Source: Cervus elaphus
Taxonomy: Eukaryota; Chordata; Mammalia; Artiodactyla; Cervidae
Assembly (NCBI RefSeq): GCF_910594005.1
Contig: NC_057823.1
Span: 100,178,015-100,242,014, forward strand
DNA length: 64,000 bases
Direction of reading: 5' to 3'
A model generated the notes under the pieces. The model worked only from the letters and a program-made list of their open reading frames with translations. It made no database searches and had not been told where the DNA came from. The stretch's first letter is position 1; each line of letters opens with the position of its first letter. The position numbers and the translations under genes were made by a program. Positions 1-11,707 of this stretch are shown one piece after another.

Positions 1-216
1 GAACTGACTCATTGGAAAAGACCCTGATGCTAGGAAAGATTGAAGACAGGGGGAGAAGGGGACAACAGAGGATGAGATGGTTGGATGGCATCACTGATTC
101 AATGGACATGAACTTGAGCAAACTCCAGGGGATGGTGAGGGACAGGGAAGCCTGTTATGCTACAGTCCATGGGCTTGCAAAGAGTTGGACACGACTTGGT
201 GGCTGAACAACAACAC
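1..216 (+). mobile_element. BovB LINE 3' end (cut by window start)
   Basis: The sequence reads in BovB sense orientation from the stretch around 'ttggaaaagaccctgatgct' through 'gatggcatcactgattcaat' to a tail ending ctgaacaacaacac. BovB is an RTE-clade retrotransposon abundant in ruminants. The 64-codon frame at 12-206 is the decayed C-terminal end of its ORF. The tail lacks the repeated ACTGAA unit of younger copies here, which suggests an older subfamily. The element continues left of the window. Confidence 0.9.
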
Positions 217-315
217 AGTATATGTATAACCAATTCACTTTGTGTACACCTGAAGCTAACACAGCACTGTAAATCAGCTACATTCTAATAAACATTAATT
301 TAAAAATAATAAAAA
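217..315 (+). mobile_element. L1 3' UTR terminal fragment
   Basis: This follows the BovB tail directly. It has the usual artiodactyl L1 ending: 'aattcacttt', 'acacctgaagctaacacag', 'gtaaatcagctac', then AATAAA-like A-rich sequence. Only about the last 100 bases of the element are present. Confidence 0.7.
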
Positions 316-369
316 ACCATTATTCACAGACCACCATGATATAATAATAATGAAAACCTGAAATACTGA

Positions 370-525
370 GAAAATTGCCAAACAGTGACATGGAGACAGG
401 AAATGAACAAATGCTATTGGAAAAATGGTACCAATAGACTGGCTTGATGACTGTGACCACAAACCTTTAATTTGTAAAAAATGCAATAACTACAAGCTAC
501 AATAAAGTGAAGCACAGTAACCCAC
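370..525 (+). mobile_element. Tigger-type DNA transposon scrap
   Basis: The stretch containing 'ttggaaaaatggtaccaata', 'ccacaaacctttaatttgta' and 'aataaagtgaagcac' resembles the 3' end of a mammalian Tigger (TcMar) element. The terminal inverted repeat is not clearly preserved. The subfamily is uncertain. Confidence 0.5.
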
Positions 526-781
526 AGTAACACTATTAAATTACTTTCACCACCATCAGCAAAAGAGTATAAATGATCAAATATTACCATATTCATAACT
601 TCTATGCTTTCTGAGAAGTAAAGAAGAATGGAAAAGGGAAGGAAAGAAGGACAGTATGAGAGATCACATAGGAGAGAAGTAAAAAACAACTTACAGCCAC
701 TGATCTTGATATAAGATTACATATTTGTTCTTTAAATATTTATTAATTTTTTGATCTTGCATATATTTGAGTTTGTCAACT
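526..781. other. Unassigned single-copy-looking sequence
   Basis: AT-rich sequence with no recognisable repeat, RNA gene or convincing coding frame. The short frames crossing it are not supported by composition or motifs. Confidence 0.5.
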
Positions 782-1025
782 ACTTATGCACAAATGATGA
801 GTTCCCTGGTGGCTCAGATGGTAAAGCCTACAATTCTGCCTACAATGTGGGAGACCCAGGTTCAATCCCTGGGTCAGGAAGATCCCCTAGAGGAGGAAAT
901 CGCAACCCACTCCAGTATTCTTGCCTGGGAAATCCCATGGATGGAGGAGCCCGGTAGGCTACAGTCCATGGGGTCACAAAGAGCCAGACACAACTGAGCA
1001 ATTTCATTTTCACTTATGCACAAAT
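782..1025 (+). mobile_element. Bov-tA SINE with perfect 14-base TSD
   Basis: The SINE body at 796-1011 has a tRNA-like head ('ttccctggtggctcagatgg') with a B-box-like 'aggttcaatccctgg', then the Bov-A-type body ending 'gacacaactgagcaa'. It is flanked by a perfect direct repeat, acttatgcacaaat, at 782-795 and 1012-1025, the signature of LINE-mediated insertion. RNA polymerase III would have driven the source element; no function is implied here. Confidence 0.93.
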
Positions 1026-1114
1026 AAGATTAATTCATATAACATACATAGCACTTTTAAAATATAACACTTGGCATTCCTGAAACTTCAGGAAGACTTC
1101 AAGTTCCCTAAGAG

Positions 1115-1408
1115 ATAATGGAGAATGCTGCCGCTGCTAAGTCGCTTCAGTCGTGTCCGACTCTGTGCGACCCCACAGATGGCAGCCCACCAGGCTCCCG
1201 TCCCTGGGATTCTCCAGGCAAGAACACTGGAGTGGGCTGCCATTGCCTTCTCCAATGTATGAAAGTGAAAAGTGAAAGTGAAGTCGCTCAGTCCTGTCTG
1301 CCTCTTCGCGACCCCATGGACTGCAGCCCACCAGGCTCCTCTGCCCATGGGATTTTCCAGGCAAGAGTACTGGAGTGGGGTGCCATTGCCTTCTCCATAA
1401 TGGAGAAT
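1115..1408. mobile_element. BOV-A2 dimeric SINE with perfect 12-base TSD
   Basis: Two related Bov-A units sit in tandem at 1127-1396. The first runs from 'gctgctaagtcgcttcagtc' to 'ccattgccttctcc', a short linker rich in gtgaaagtga follows, and the second ends with another 'ccattgccttctcc'. The flanking direct repeat ataatggagaat is perfect at 1115-1126 and 1397-1408, so both ends are exact and the copy is full length (270 bases) and fairly young. Confidence 0.93.
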
Positions 1409-1799
1409 ACAGTACTACTTTAAGTGTAGATAGGAGAAAAATCATCCTCTGAATTTGAAATTTCAATAATAAACAGCTAAACTTTAATATTTGTTCTATA
1501 TTTCCTTGGCATTCTTTTAAATGTTTCCATGTGCATAAATTATACTTTAAAAAAATGTTGATCATTTAAGAAATGTATATATAAATTCTTTAAGCCATTG
1601 TTCTAAGTAGCAATTCATCTAGAACTTATTATAAACTAAAGATTTCTACCACTTACTGAGTTCTCCTGTCTGCCTGTACAGTGACACTGTGGAGGACAAT
1701 CAATTTTGTTATCCTTTCATAAGTAGATGTGTAAAAAAAAAAAAATCTATCTCAAGTAGATTTGAAATCTAGAATAGAGTCAGGAAAAAAATCAAATAG
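1409..1799. other. Unassigned AT-rich sequence
   Basis: No repeat family, RNA gene or coding region recognised. It includes an A-run at 1731-1744. Confidence 0.5.
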
Positions 1800-2075
1800 A
1801 ATCAAGAAATCAAAAAGGGGAGCTCCCAGGCCCTGGGAAAACAGAGAGACCAATAGAAAGAATAGACTCCTCTTCTTCCTAGCAATGACTTAGCCAATGA
1901 AAAGCCATGGACTCTGTTTGCTATACCCCTCCTGAGTTCTCTCCTGTCTATAAAAGTGTTCTTCCCTTGACCTGTGGGGGCTTGCATGTGGCTCTCCATG
2001 GTGGCAAACCTTCAACTGGAATTTTCTGTTGATCTAAAATAAACACACCTTTGCTAGGGAACTATCTGGCAATCT
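1800..2075 (+). repeat. Possible LTR remnant (TATA box and poly(A) signal)
   Basis: A CCAAT-like motif, a TATA box (tataaaag, 1949-1956) and a poly(A) signal (aataaa, 2038-2043) lie in order within about 250 bases, followed by 'cacctttgct'. This spacing is typical of the U3-R-U5 of a retroviral LTR. No internal retroviral genes flank it, so it would be an old solitary LTR. The family is not identified. A non-retroviral promoter-like coincidence is possible. Confidence 0.4.
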
Positions 2076-3128
2076 ATTTATTTCCAGTCAACAGATAATA
2101 CATATGTATGGTCTATCATGTTGCTACTCAGATATTTCTTACCATGAGCTCTGTTCTGATCCTTTAGTTACTTAAGAATTCTCAAAAACTTATTACATGC
2201 CAGTATAAAGACAGCTACCTCATTCAGATGCCTGCAGAACACCCTATCAATTACATAGATTTTATTCACAAATTGTGTTTTCTTAATAGAACCCCAGAGT
2301 TTATTCTGCAGGGAATCAAGCGGTAATACCTGGAAAATGTGACTAATGTCTAATGTCAATTCTGCTAATGAATACAAGGTCTCTAGAAGAGCCTGTAGCG
2401 TATTTTAGTATCTCCTCCTGGTGAGGATGTGAAAATTATGGTCAAGATTAAGTAACAGAAGCCCACTCAACCATCCTGATTCCTGCGTGTTCAATGGATC
2501 GCTTCCCTCAGTCAAAGGTTGGCTTAGCTGACAACGGAGATTTAAAGAAAAGTAACAAGAGAAACCAAGCTCCAAATGATGCAGCCTTATTGCCAGCTCG
2601 CTGTGCTGTTTGGTCATGCTGGGCTCTGCGAGCGACAGGGAGAAAAGGCTCCATGTTGGCTTTATTCTGCCTGTTATCAGCCCCCAGACAACACTGGGCA
2701 GTGGGTGATGGGGCGATCGTCAGCCCTTGTCACCCATGAGAAAGCTGGAGGTTTAATCTTCCCTCTTCCACGAAGCGCTCAAGCGTCTTGCTCTGCTGGC
2801 AGCTTGATTTTCTCTTTGCCTCTCTCAGCATGGTTTTCTCTTTCATTCTGTCCACAGACACTTTGATTCCCTTTCTGGTTTTTGATGCAACATATACAAT
2901 GCGAGCGTCTGAGATGGATATGTGCGTTATTTTTCAAACCTAAATTGTATTTCTGTGGGTTATTTTGTGTTCAGTGTACCCAAACACCTATGATTAATAA
3001 ACGTCTGTGGCTCTCAGGAGAGAATAAGACACTCAAACCCTCTAACTTCACATAATCCACCAAACACCACAATTCTCTCACAAGGACCAGCATAAGCTGA
3101 ACATTTTACAAATTATTTACCAGTAATG
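2076..3128. other. Unassigned sequence with local CpG enrichment
   Basis: No family recognised. The part at about 2560-2930 carries roughly eleven CpG dinucleotides in 370 bases, against a CpG-poor background. AATAAA occurs at 2996-3001. Overlapping plus-strand frames of 81 and 96 codons (2494-2739, 2576-2866) show no domain that I recognise. It could be an old LTR, a decayed processed pseudogene or a non-coding conserved segment. Confidence 0.35.
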
Positions 3129-3256
3129 TGACTCTGGAGGAGGAAACGGCAACCCACTCCAGTATTCTTGCTGGGAAATCCCATGCATGGAGGAGCCTGA
3201 TGGGCTACAGTCTGTGGGGTTGCAAAGAGTTGGACACGGCTTAGCAACTGAGCATA
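3129..3256 (+). mobile_element. Bov-tA SINE, 5'-truncated
   Basis: It starts inside the SINE body ('ggaggaggaaacggcaaccc') and runs through 'ccactccagtattcttgctg' and 'ttgcaaagagttggacacgg' to the 3' end. The tRNA-like head is missing. Confidence 0.85.
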
Positions 3257-4674
3257 CGATGGGCCTATAGGGTCCATGAAAACCACTACCATTTCTTACA
3301 ACATCCACATTAAAAGGCCAAATTACAGTCAATGTCTTGCTTTGATGATCTATTTATGACCACAAAAAAAATTTTTTTTTAACTGGATGGGATAAAGAAT
3401 CTATGTGTCTGGAATTATAAAATTTTATTCACTGAAATATCCTATGCTACTTGAAATATGAAACCAAATCACCAAGTAAATGCCGTCACCCAGCCAAGTT
3501 ACTGTTCTGGGCAACGTTTTGGATCAGACCAATCTGCTCTGTGTCAAAAATGATCAGAAAGTCCACACATGTCTCCTCTGAGTGGGTTCCAGCCTGGGAA
3601 GCAAAATATAGTCTTGGAGTTTGGAGTGAGTGCCTGCTCCCTAACAGACCCTTCAGGCCCTCCCAGGTACTAGCTTACTGGATTCAAAGATCATTAATCT
3701 TATCCCATCCTCCATACATCCAGAATCCTTGCCATGAATAATTTCCTTTCCTTTCTGGCAACCTCAAGCATATTTTAAGTTAAATTGAGCACACGTCCTC
3801 CCTTCTCAATGAAACCATTTGACAGTTCTCACCATGAAAACTTTTCTCCCTCATTCATTCTCAAAACTCATTTTGAACTTCTTGTCTATTTCAAACAGTT
3901 TAACAATTAAGACTGCATCACTGGATTTCCTGAATTACACATATTTTCTCCAAAATGCTGTTTTTCTCAATACAGAAACCATGACCTTGTCTTCTAATAT
4001 GCCAGAGTGACTACCGTAAGGCATACCGTGAAAACTCAGCAGGTGCTTGCTCTTTTGATAGTTGTTAAGTTGGTGAAGAAACGGTGGCTCCATTATCAAT
4101 AACTTAATGGTCAAGGACTAAATGCTACTTTAAAAATTCTAGCTTAATCTTGAAATAGAATACTCTATATCTGGACTTACCCAGGAATCGTGCCATGTAT
4201 TATAAATCTATTTTTATAAATAATTATAGATGAAATTGTAGATAGATGGCTCTTATGTTCAGTTGTTCTGGGAAATGCTTAACATTTTCAAATAATGCTA
4301 TTCACTTTTTCAATGTATAACAGGCTTTTTAAAGGCTAATACCAAAAGTTGTTTACTTATAACTTCTTTGTGCTTTAAAAAAAAAAATCTGTTATTTAAA
4401 ACTGAAAACACACATTTCACTTGACCCCCATTAGAAATTAACCCAAAAATGTTCATTTGATTCCTTAAATGGAATTAAGCTGATACATGTTTTATAGTAA
4501 ATCATATGTTTTAACTGAGCATTTAAAATTCTTCCCATGAATTATTATTTCATGTTCATATTTCAAAGATTACAATGAGCCCAATACTCATATTTTTAAA
4601 ATTTTCTTGAATAAATGCAGAAATCATGTTCTCTCTTCTCTCACTTAAGTGACTGTTGCTAAAAACTTCTGTAG
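3257..4674. other. Unassigned AT-rich sequence
   Basis: About 1.4 kb without a recognisable element. The 96-codon plus frame at 3451-3741 has no motif and no start or splice context that would support a gene. Confidence 0.45.
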
Positions 4675-4903
4675 GTACATGCATGCTCAGTTCACTTCAG
4701 TCATGTCTGACTCTTTGCGACCCCATGGACTGTAGCCCTCCATTCTCCTCTGTCCATAGGATTCTCCAGACAAGAATCCTAGAGTGGGTTGCCATTTCTT
4801 CCTCCAGGGGATCTTCCTGACCTGAGTCAGGAACCTGAGTCTCCTGTATTTCAGGCGGATTCTTTCCTCACTGAGCCACCTGGGAGGCCATGTACATGCA
4901 TGC
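4675..4903 (-). mobile_element. Bov-tA SINE, minus strand, 12-base TSD
   Basis: The body at 4687-4891 reads antisense: 'tctgactctttgcgacccca' first and the tRNA-like head last ('tcactgagccacctgggagg'). The perfect direct repeat gtacatgcatgc at 4675-4686 and 4892-4903 defines both ends. Confidence 0.92.
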
Positions 4904-5215
4904 AGGTATTTAATAACTTTATGATACTTTAGTGATTTAATTTGATTTAATTTCTTGATTAATTTCTGCATATTGATTGTGCAGGTTACTTTAATATGCA
5001 TTTTCATAGCAACCTCTATTTTTCCTTTGTTATATTTATCTTTTATTTATTGTTATGAGATTAATTAGATATGTGTATAATTACTTATGTCTCTTTTCAT
5101 ACTAGGTCCATAAAGCAAAATTCATGTTTATTTTGGTTATCTTTGCATTCTTAGTGCTTAAAGTTATATGCACAAAATAGATTCTCAACAGATAACTTTT
5201 TAAAAAATGAATGAA
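4904..5215. other. Unassigned AT-rich sequence
   Basis: No gene seen. A stretch near 5140-5190 ('atctttgcattcttagtgct') is faintly like the tail of an L2/MIR-type element, but too decayed to call. Confidence 0.4.
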
Positions 5216-7690
5216 AATCAATGTAATGTACCAAATTAACAAATCAAAGAATAAAAATTACATGATCTTCTTAATCATACAGAAAAAGCTTTTGATAAAC
5301 TTCAACACTGATATGATTAAAAACTCTCAACAAAGTGGGTATAAGGGAACATTTCTCAACATAACAAAGGCCATATATGACAAACTCACAGCTAACATCA
5401 TATTCAGTGGTAAAAACTAAAAACATTTCCTCTAAGATCAGGAACAAGACAAGACCTTCTCTCACCACATTTATTCAACATATTAATAGTATTCAAAGTA
5501 CTAGTCACAACAAATAAGATAAATAAAAGGAAAGGAATCAAATTGGAAAGGAAAAACTAACGTGATCACTATTTGCAATGTCATGATGCTATATATAGAA
5601 AGTCCTAGGGATGTCATCAAAAAAAGTATTAGGATTCATCAATGAATTCAGTAAAGCTTCAGGATGCAAAATTAACATAGAGAAATTTGTTGTGTTTCTA
5701 TCCTCTAACAATGAGTTAAAGAAAGAAAAATTAAGAAAACAATTCAATTTATAATCTCATCAAAAAGAATAAAATATCTAGGAATCAATCTAACTAAGGA
5801 GATAGAAGACCTATACTCAGAAAACTATAAGACCCTGATGAACAAAACTGAAATGACATAAACAAATGGAAAGATACATTATGCTCAGGACTGGAAGAAT
5901 ATAATTAAAATGAACATAGTACCTAAGTGATCTACAGATTCGATGCAGTTCCTATCAAAATACCAACAGCATTTTTCACAGAACTAAAATAATTCTAAAA
6001 TATTTATGTATTTGTGTGTATGTAACACAAAAGACCACAAATAGCCAACAGAATCTTAGGAAATAGGAACAAAGGTGAAAATAACCATGTTCCCTGACTT
6101 CAAACTTCACTACAAAGCTACAATCACCAAAGCAGTGTGGTTTTGGCACAAAAACAGAGCAATCAATGGTACAGAATTGACAGCCCAGAAATGAACCCAC
6201 ATTTATACGGTCAATTAATCTACAGCATATGAGGCAAAGATATACAATAGGGGAAACACAACCTTTTTTATAAATGTTGTGGGGAAAACTGGCCAGCCAC
6301 ATGCAAAAGAATGAAACTGGACTACTGTCTCGCAACATATACAAAGGTATACTTAGAATGCATTAAGGTCTTAAATGTAAGACTTGAAACCATAAAGCTT
6401 TTAGAAGAAAACATAGACAGTACACTCTTTGGCACTGGTCTTAGCTCCTCAAGCAAGGGAAACAAAAGCAAAAATAAACAAATAAGACTATATGTCAAAC
6501 TAAAAAGCTTTTGTACAAAAAACAAACTATCAAAAAAAAATGAAAAGGCCAGCTACTTAATAGAAGAAGATATTTAAAAATGATACTGATTGGGTTTTAA
6601 TATCAAAAATATGCTGATAAGGGGTTAATATTCAAATATATAAATAACTCATACAAGTCAACATTAAAAAACAACTCAACTGAAAAACTGGGTAGATCAC
6701 CTGCATAAATATATTTTTCAAAGATGACCTACAAATAGCCAACATGTACCTGAAAAGGTGCACAACATCATTAATCATCATAAAAATGCAAATCAAAACC
6801 ACGTAAAATATTATCTTACACTTGTCAGAATGGCTATTATCAAAAAGACGACAAGTAACAAGCTTTGGCCATGATGTGAACAAAAGGGAACCCTCATGCA
6901 CTGATGGTGGAAACGTAAGCTGGTGCAGCCACTCTAGAAAGCAGTATTGAGGTTCCTCAAAAAATTAGAAACAGAACTACTGTACAATCCAGCAATTTGA
7001 CTCCTGGGTATTCATCTGAAGAAAATGAAAACACTGATTGGAAAAGATATGTACACCCTCATGTTCATTTCAGCGTTTACAATAACCAAGATATGGAAGC
7101 AAGCCAAGTGTCCATCCACAGATAAATGGATAAAAAGACACATACATAGAGAGTTGAATATTTTTCAGCCATAAAACAAGAAGGAAATTTTTCCACTTGT
7201 AAGATGTGAAGGGACCTAGAGGGCATTGTACTAAGTGAAACACGTCAGAGAAATACAAATAACATATAATTTCACTTATATATATATCTGAAAGAACAAA
7301 ACAATGAACAAACATATCAAAACAGAATCAGAGCAGCCAAGGATATAGAGAACAAACAGGTGGTTACCAGACAGAGGAAGGTAGGGGGAAGAGAGAAATA
7401 AGTGATGGAGATTAAAATGTATAAACTTCTAGTTACAAAATAAAATACACAGTGTGGGGAATGTAGACAATAATAACGCAGTATCTTTTTATGGTGACAG
7501 ATGGTAACTCGACTTACCATGGTAATTATTTTGTAATGTATGAAAATATCAAATCACTGTGTTGTACACCAGGAACCAGCTTAATGTTGCAGGTTGTTAC
7601 GCTTTAGAAACAAACTCATAAGAAAAGAGATCTACTTTGTGGTTGCCAGAAGTAAGGAAAAGGTGAGGAGGGATAGGATATTAGATGAAG
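5216..7690 (+). mobile_element. L1 LINE, 5'-truncated, ORF2 3' half and 3' UTR
   Basis: About 2.5 kb of sense L1 starts in the reverse transcriptase region of ORF2 ('acagaaaaagcttttgataa') and runs through the C-terminal part and the 3' UTR. The position of the FADD catalytic box (about 5565-5600, 'ctatttgcaatgtcatgatg') now reads FAMS, and many stops and frameshifts are present. It belongs to an old L1 subfamily and is inactive. Confidence 0.85.
6311..6577 (+). pseudogene. L1 ORF2 C-terminal fragment
   Basis: An 88-codon open stretch inside the L1. It matches the ORF2 region after the reverse transcriptase, with residues such as 'KVLNVRLETIKLLEENIDST' and 'YVKLKSFC'. It is one undisturbed piece of a broken frame, not a gene. 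Confidence 0.8.
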
Positions 7691-7745
7691 GAAGGGAGGA
7701 AGAAAGGAGAGAAAGAGGGAGGGAAGGCAAGGGGAAGAAAAATAA
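7640..7745 (+). repeat. Purine-rich (GA) tract
   Basis: Almost pure A/G on the plus strand (runs such as gaaggaagggaggaagaaag), grown at or next to the 3' end of the L1. Mirror-like purine tracts can form triplex DNA; no direct evidence for that here. Confidence 0.8.
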
Positions 7746-7917
7746 GTGAGAAATTATGGCTTCAGCTCTAATTCAGGAGCTTGAAAGCCCTGCTGCCATC
7801 CTTACAACAACAACAAAAAATGTTGTAGAAAATGAAAATAAATGACTTTGTGGATCCATCAAAAAATTAAGGTCACAGGGTAAACTGTCACCCCAATCCA
7901 AAAAAATGCAGGAAAAT

Positions 7918-8231
7918 ACATCTCCTAAAGGAGATCCATCCTGGATATTCATTGGAAGGACTGATGTTGAAGCTGAAACTCCAGTACTTTGGCCACCTGA
8001 TGCAAAGAGCTGACTCATTTGAAAAGACCCTGATGCTGGGAAAGATTGAGGGCAGGAGAATAAGGAGATGACAGAGGATGAGATGGCTGGATGGCATCAC
8101 TGTCTCAAGGGACATGGGTGTGGGTAGACTCCAGGAGTTAGTGATGGACAGGGAGGCCTGGCGTGCTGCAGTTCATGGGACTGCAAAGAGTCGGACAGAC
8201 TGAGTGATTGAACTGAACTGACTGAACTGAA
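7918..8231 (+). mobile_element. BovB LINE 3' end
   Basis: Sense BovB from 'aaaggagatccatcctggat' through 'actttggccacctgatgcaa' to the repeated tail unit (actgaactga). About 310 bases are kept; the 5' part was never inserted or is lost. Confidence 0.93.
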
Positions 8232-9094
8232 TCAAGATCTGCTCAGCAGAAGCCACTCGGTGTCATAAACTGTTAAAAATATTTCCATAATGTTGACAAG
8301 TTAATGGAGACCAAGATGAGAGTAAAACATTTCTAAGGGGCAATGTTCTTTTGTGAGGGGAAGTGTTCTCATTTACCTGGACTTCCCTTCTAGGACCCTA
8401 CCACACTTTCACAGTGAGGATTCGAGAAATATCCCCTCTTGATCCAGGCAGAAGAGGAAGAAACGGGTGGGTTTGTCCATAATAAAAGGACTTCATCAGA
8501 ACACAATTCTGAAACTTTATTTCAGCGATAGGAAAGTAATTCTTCCCCACTCCAACCCTCTCCAGTCCTTCTGTCTCACTTAACAGGTTAAAAAAAATAA
8601 TGAAAACAGAAACAAAACAGAGAATAGGGCTTCAAAAAATACATTTGGAACACTGGTGGAGTAAAAAAAAAAAAAAAGTGTCTATCACTAAAGATGTAGC
8701 AAACATTTGTAAAGACTACAAATCCGAGACATAGGCCTACTAAATGACTGAGACTGAGACTAAATCATAGTATTTTTAGAATAATCAACCTCATCCACAT
8801 GCTTCCACCCTACCAATAAGCCTCCAGGATATTAATAGGATATAGTATCTACAGTATCTATCTAATATATTATCTATGTATAATATAATAGGGTGAAAGT
8901 TTCAAGAGTAGGTCTTTCAGTAATGTACATAGAAAAGTCCCAAAGCCAAGATAGGAGACAAAAACCAGGACATGGAGCAATTTGAAGACTCTATAACTAA
9001 ACAAACATTAAACATAATCAGACTCCTAGCCAGAGCTTGACCCAAGAAAGAAAAAAATTAATAAGTCTCTGAAAAAAAGTTAATTATTAAAAGA
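8232..9094. other. Unassigned sequence
   Basis: No repeat or gene recognised with confidence. A-run at 8667-8681. The right-hand part grades into the old L1 that follows. Confidence 0.45.
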
Positions 9095-10520
9095 TGTAAC
9101 AATTAAAAGAATAAAAAGATAAACCACAGGCTGAGGGAAAATGTTTGGAAATCACATATTAGAATAATGATTTATATCCAGAATACACATAAAACTACTG
9201 AAACTGTAAAAATAAGAAAACCAAAAAACCTAACTAAAAAAAATGTATGACAGATCTGAACAGACACTTCACCAAAGAAGATATATGGATGGCAAATAAG
9301 TATATAAAAAGATGCTTACCATCCTTTCTCATCAGAAAATTTCAATTTTAAAGATACTATTACATAACCTATTAAGGGGGCTAAAAGTCAAGAAACCTGA
9401 CAACAGCAGGTGTCGAAGAGCACGTGGAGCAACAGGAACGCTCATTCACTGATGATGGGAATACAAAATAACAGCTACTTTGGAAGTCCAGCAGTTGGAA
9501 GTCTGGCAGTTTCTTGCAAAGATAAACGTAATTGTAACATATAATGCAGCCATTGTGCTTTCAAATACTGATGCAACTGTTTTTGATGATGTAAATCCAC
9601 TGAAAAATATGCATTGTAAAGCTATATACAACTTCATTCATATTCACCTAGTTTTGAAACAAAATATCTTTCAATGGGTGAAGAAGGAAAGTGAAGTGAA
9701 AGTGAAAGTTTCTCAGTCATGTCTGACTCTTTGAGATCCCTTGGACTATACAGTCCATGGAATTCTCCAGGCCAGAATACTGGAGTGGGTAGCCTTTCCC
9801 TTCTCCAGGGGATCTTCCCAACCCAGGGATTGAACTCAGGTCTCCTGCATTGCAGGTGGATTCTTTAGCAGCTGAACCCCAAGGGAAGCCCAAGAATACT
9901 GGAGTGGGTCGCCAATCCCTTCTCCAGCCGATTTTCCCAATGAGGGATCAAACCAGGGTCTCCTGCATTGCAAGTGGATTCTTTAACAACTGACCTATCA
10001 GGGAAGAAGGAAACAATGGACTACTAATCAACGATAAAATTAAAGAGCTATCAATCTATACAGAAAAAAATAGGTGAACCTTAAATGCATAGTGCTAAGT
10101 AAAAGGAGTTAGTCTGAAAGGGTATATATCATATAATTTTATTTGCATGACATTCTGGAGAAAGTAAAAAATCTATAGTGATAGGAAATACACCAGTGTT
10201 TTTACCAAGAGTTTTGAGATGGGGGAGGCTGAATAGACAAAAGAGGATTAAAAAGTATCCTATATGATACTGTAATGAAGGATACATGATACCATGTAAA
10301 TGTCAAACCCTTAGATTTGCACAGAAAATGAAACTTAATTATGAATTTAAGAAACCATATAGGAGTAGAGAGGATCTCAGGGTAAAAATCAGATTGTGAC
10401 AAAACAATCTAACAATATTAGAAGTCTGTGAAATACTTTCACTGAAGGGATAGGGGAAAATGTGATGACCTAAGAACATCAGTGACTACAAGGCCAGAGG
10501 CAAAAGAGCTGTACAAAAAC
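9095..10520 (+). mobile_element. Old L1 LINE, interrupted by a SINE
   Basis: Sense L1 from the ORF2 C-terminal region ('aaagataaaccacaggctga') to the 3' UTR. It is split at 9691-10002 by a dimeric SINE; the two L1 halves join correctly when one copy of the flanking 11-base repeat is removed. The 3' limit is approximate. Confidence 0.7.
9680..10013 (-). mobile_element. Dimeric tRNA-headed SINE inside L1, 11-base TSD
   Basis: The body at 9691-10002 contains two antisense tRNA-like heads in tandem ('gcagctgaaccccaagggaa' and 'aacaactgacctatcaggga'), each preceded by its own Bov-type segment. The direct repeat gaagaaggaaa at 9680-9690 and 10003-10013 is perfect. A second copy with the same architecture lies at 25169-25438, so the dimer moved as a unit. 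Confidence 0.88.
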
Positions 10521-11707
10521 AGCATCCTCTGGTTTGTAGGCTGTTTCCCCAGGAGCATGGTTTTAAAAGTTCTAAGACTCATATATATGTATACAAATTG
10601 AAACTTAATTTAATGCATGGTGCATGGTCATAACCAGGTTCATCACTGTCATAGGAGGTTACAGATAAGCAAGTGTGAAAAGAAAGAATGGTCCTTATGG
10701 TATTGATAGTTGAAAAAATCAGTATGAATTTATGTGTAGTTACAGATGGATACATGTAGAAGTAATTATACATATGTACACCTACATAGGTTAGTATGTG
10801 TACACACAGTCTCCTGCTCTATGAGCAGTGACATCCAAGTAGCGCTGAGCACACCTTGTGCCCAGATCTTAGTTTCTAATACCATTTTCCAGTGTTAAGA
10901 ACCAGGATTTTTTCAAGAAATGGCTCAGTTCAGTATTGGGACAGAGCCTATATAAGACTGAAAAATCATGTGGTGGCAAAAAATATGGAAGTGCTAAAAA
11001 AAAAAAAAAAGCAAACACAGTAACAACGGGAATATGTCAAGAGACAATAACTAAATTCAAGACCCCCAGTAGTCAAAGCCAAGATGATTTGAGCAACAGA
11101 AATAATAAAGTAGTATTAGATTATAACCCCAAATACACAAAATATATGCATGGTTCCAAACTTTCAGAAAAGATTGAATAAAGAAGTAAAGAGACCTTTG
11201 CAGAGAATTCTAAATAATTTGTGTAGATACTCACCCCTTAAGGAAGTAGAACATAATGCCTTTTTCCCTAAGTGTAGGCTGCACATGGTGACTTTCTTTC
11301 AATGCTTAAACACTAAGGAAGGAGATGCAGCTGAGTAATTTTACACTGAAGAAATCTGATACACGTTATCTCTCAGCCAAGTGATCAATAATGCTGACAG
11401 TGATAAAACACACCGATAGTATATGCCCTTTCTATGAGGTGATGAAAATGGTGCTTTACCTCTCTGATCATCCTCACAAAAAAACATAATCTCAGTCCAA
11501 TCACAGAAAAGCATCATTAAATCCCAAATGAATGCCATTCTAAATTTTCTTGTCAGAGTTCCTCAAAACTGCCAGTACCATCAAGAACAAGGACAGTCTG
11601 AGAGCTTTAATAGCCTAGAGGAGCCATAACTACTAAAGGTAATGTGACAGCCTTGGTAGAACTTTCATTAAAAATACATTAAAGTGATTGCTAGGTAAGA
11701 ACTAAAG
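10521..11707. other. Unassigned sequence
   Basis: About 1.2 kb without a family I can name. The plus frames at 10936-11181 (81 codons) and 11150-11338 (62 codons) overlap and have no recognisable domain. The A-run at 10997-11012 could be an old retroposon tail. It may be an ancient LINE or processed-transcript remnant. Confidence 0.4.

Noticed and set aside
796..1011. tRNA gene calls in SINE heads (B-box-like motifs)
   Set aside because: The tRNA-like heads of Bov-tA and CHR SINEs lack a full cloverleaf and sit in elements with TSDs; none is a real tRNA gene.
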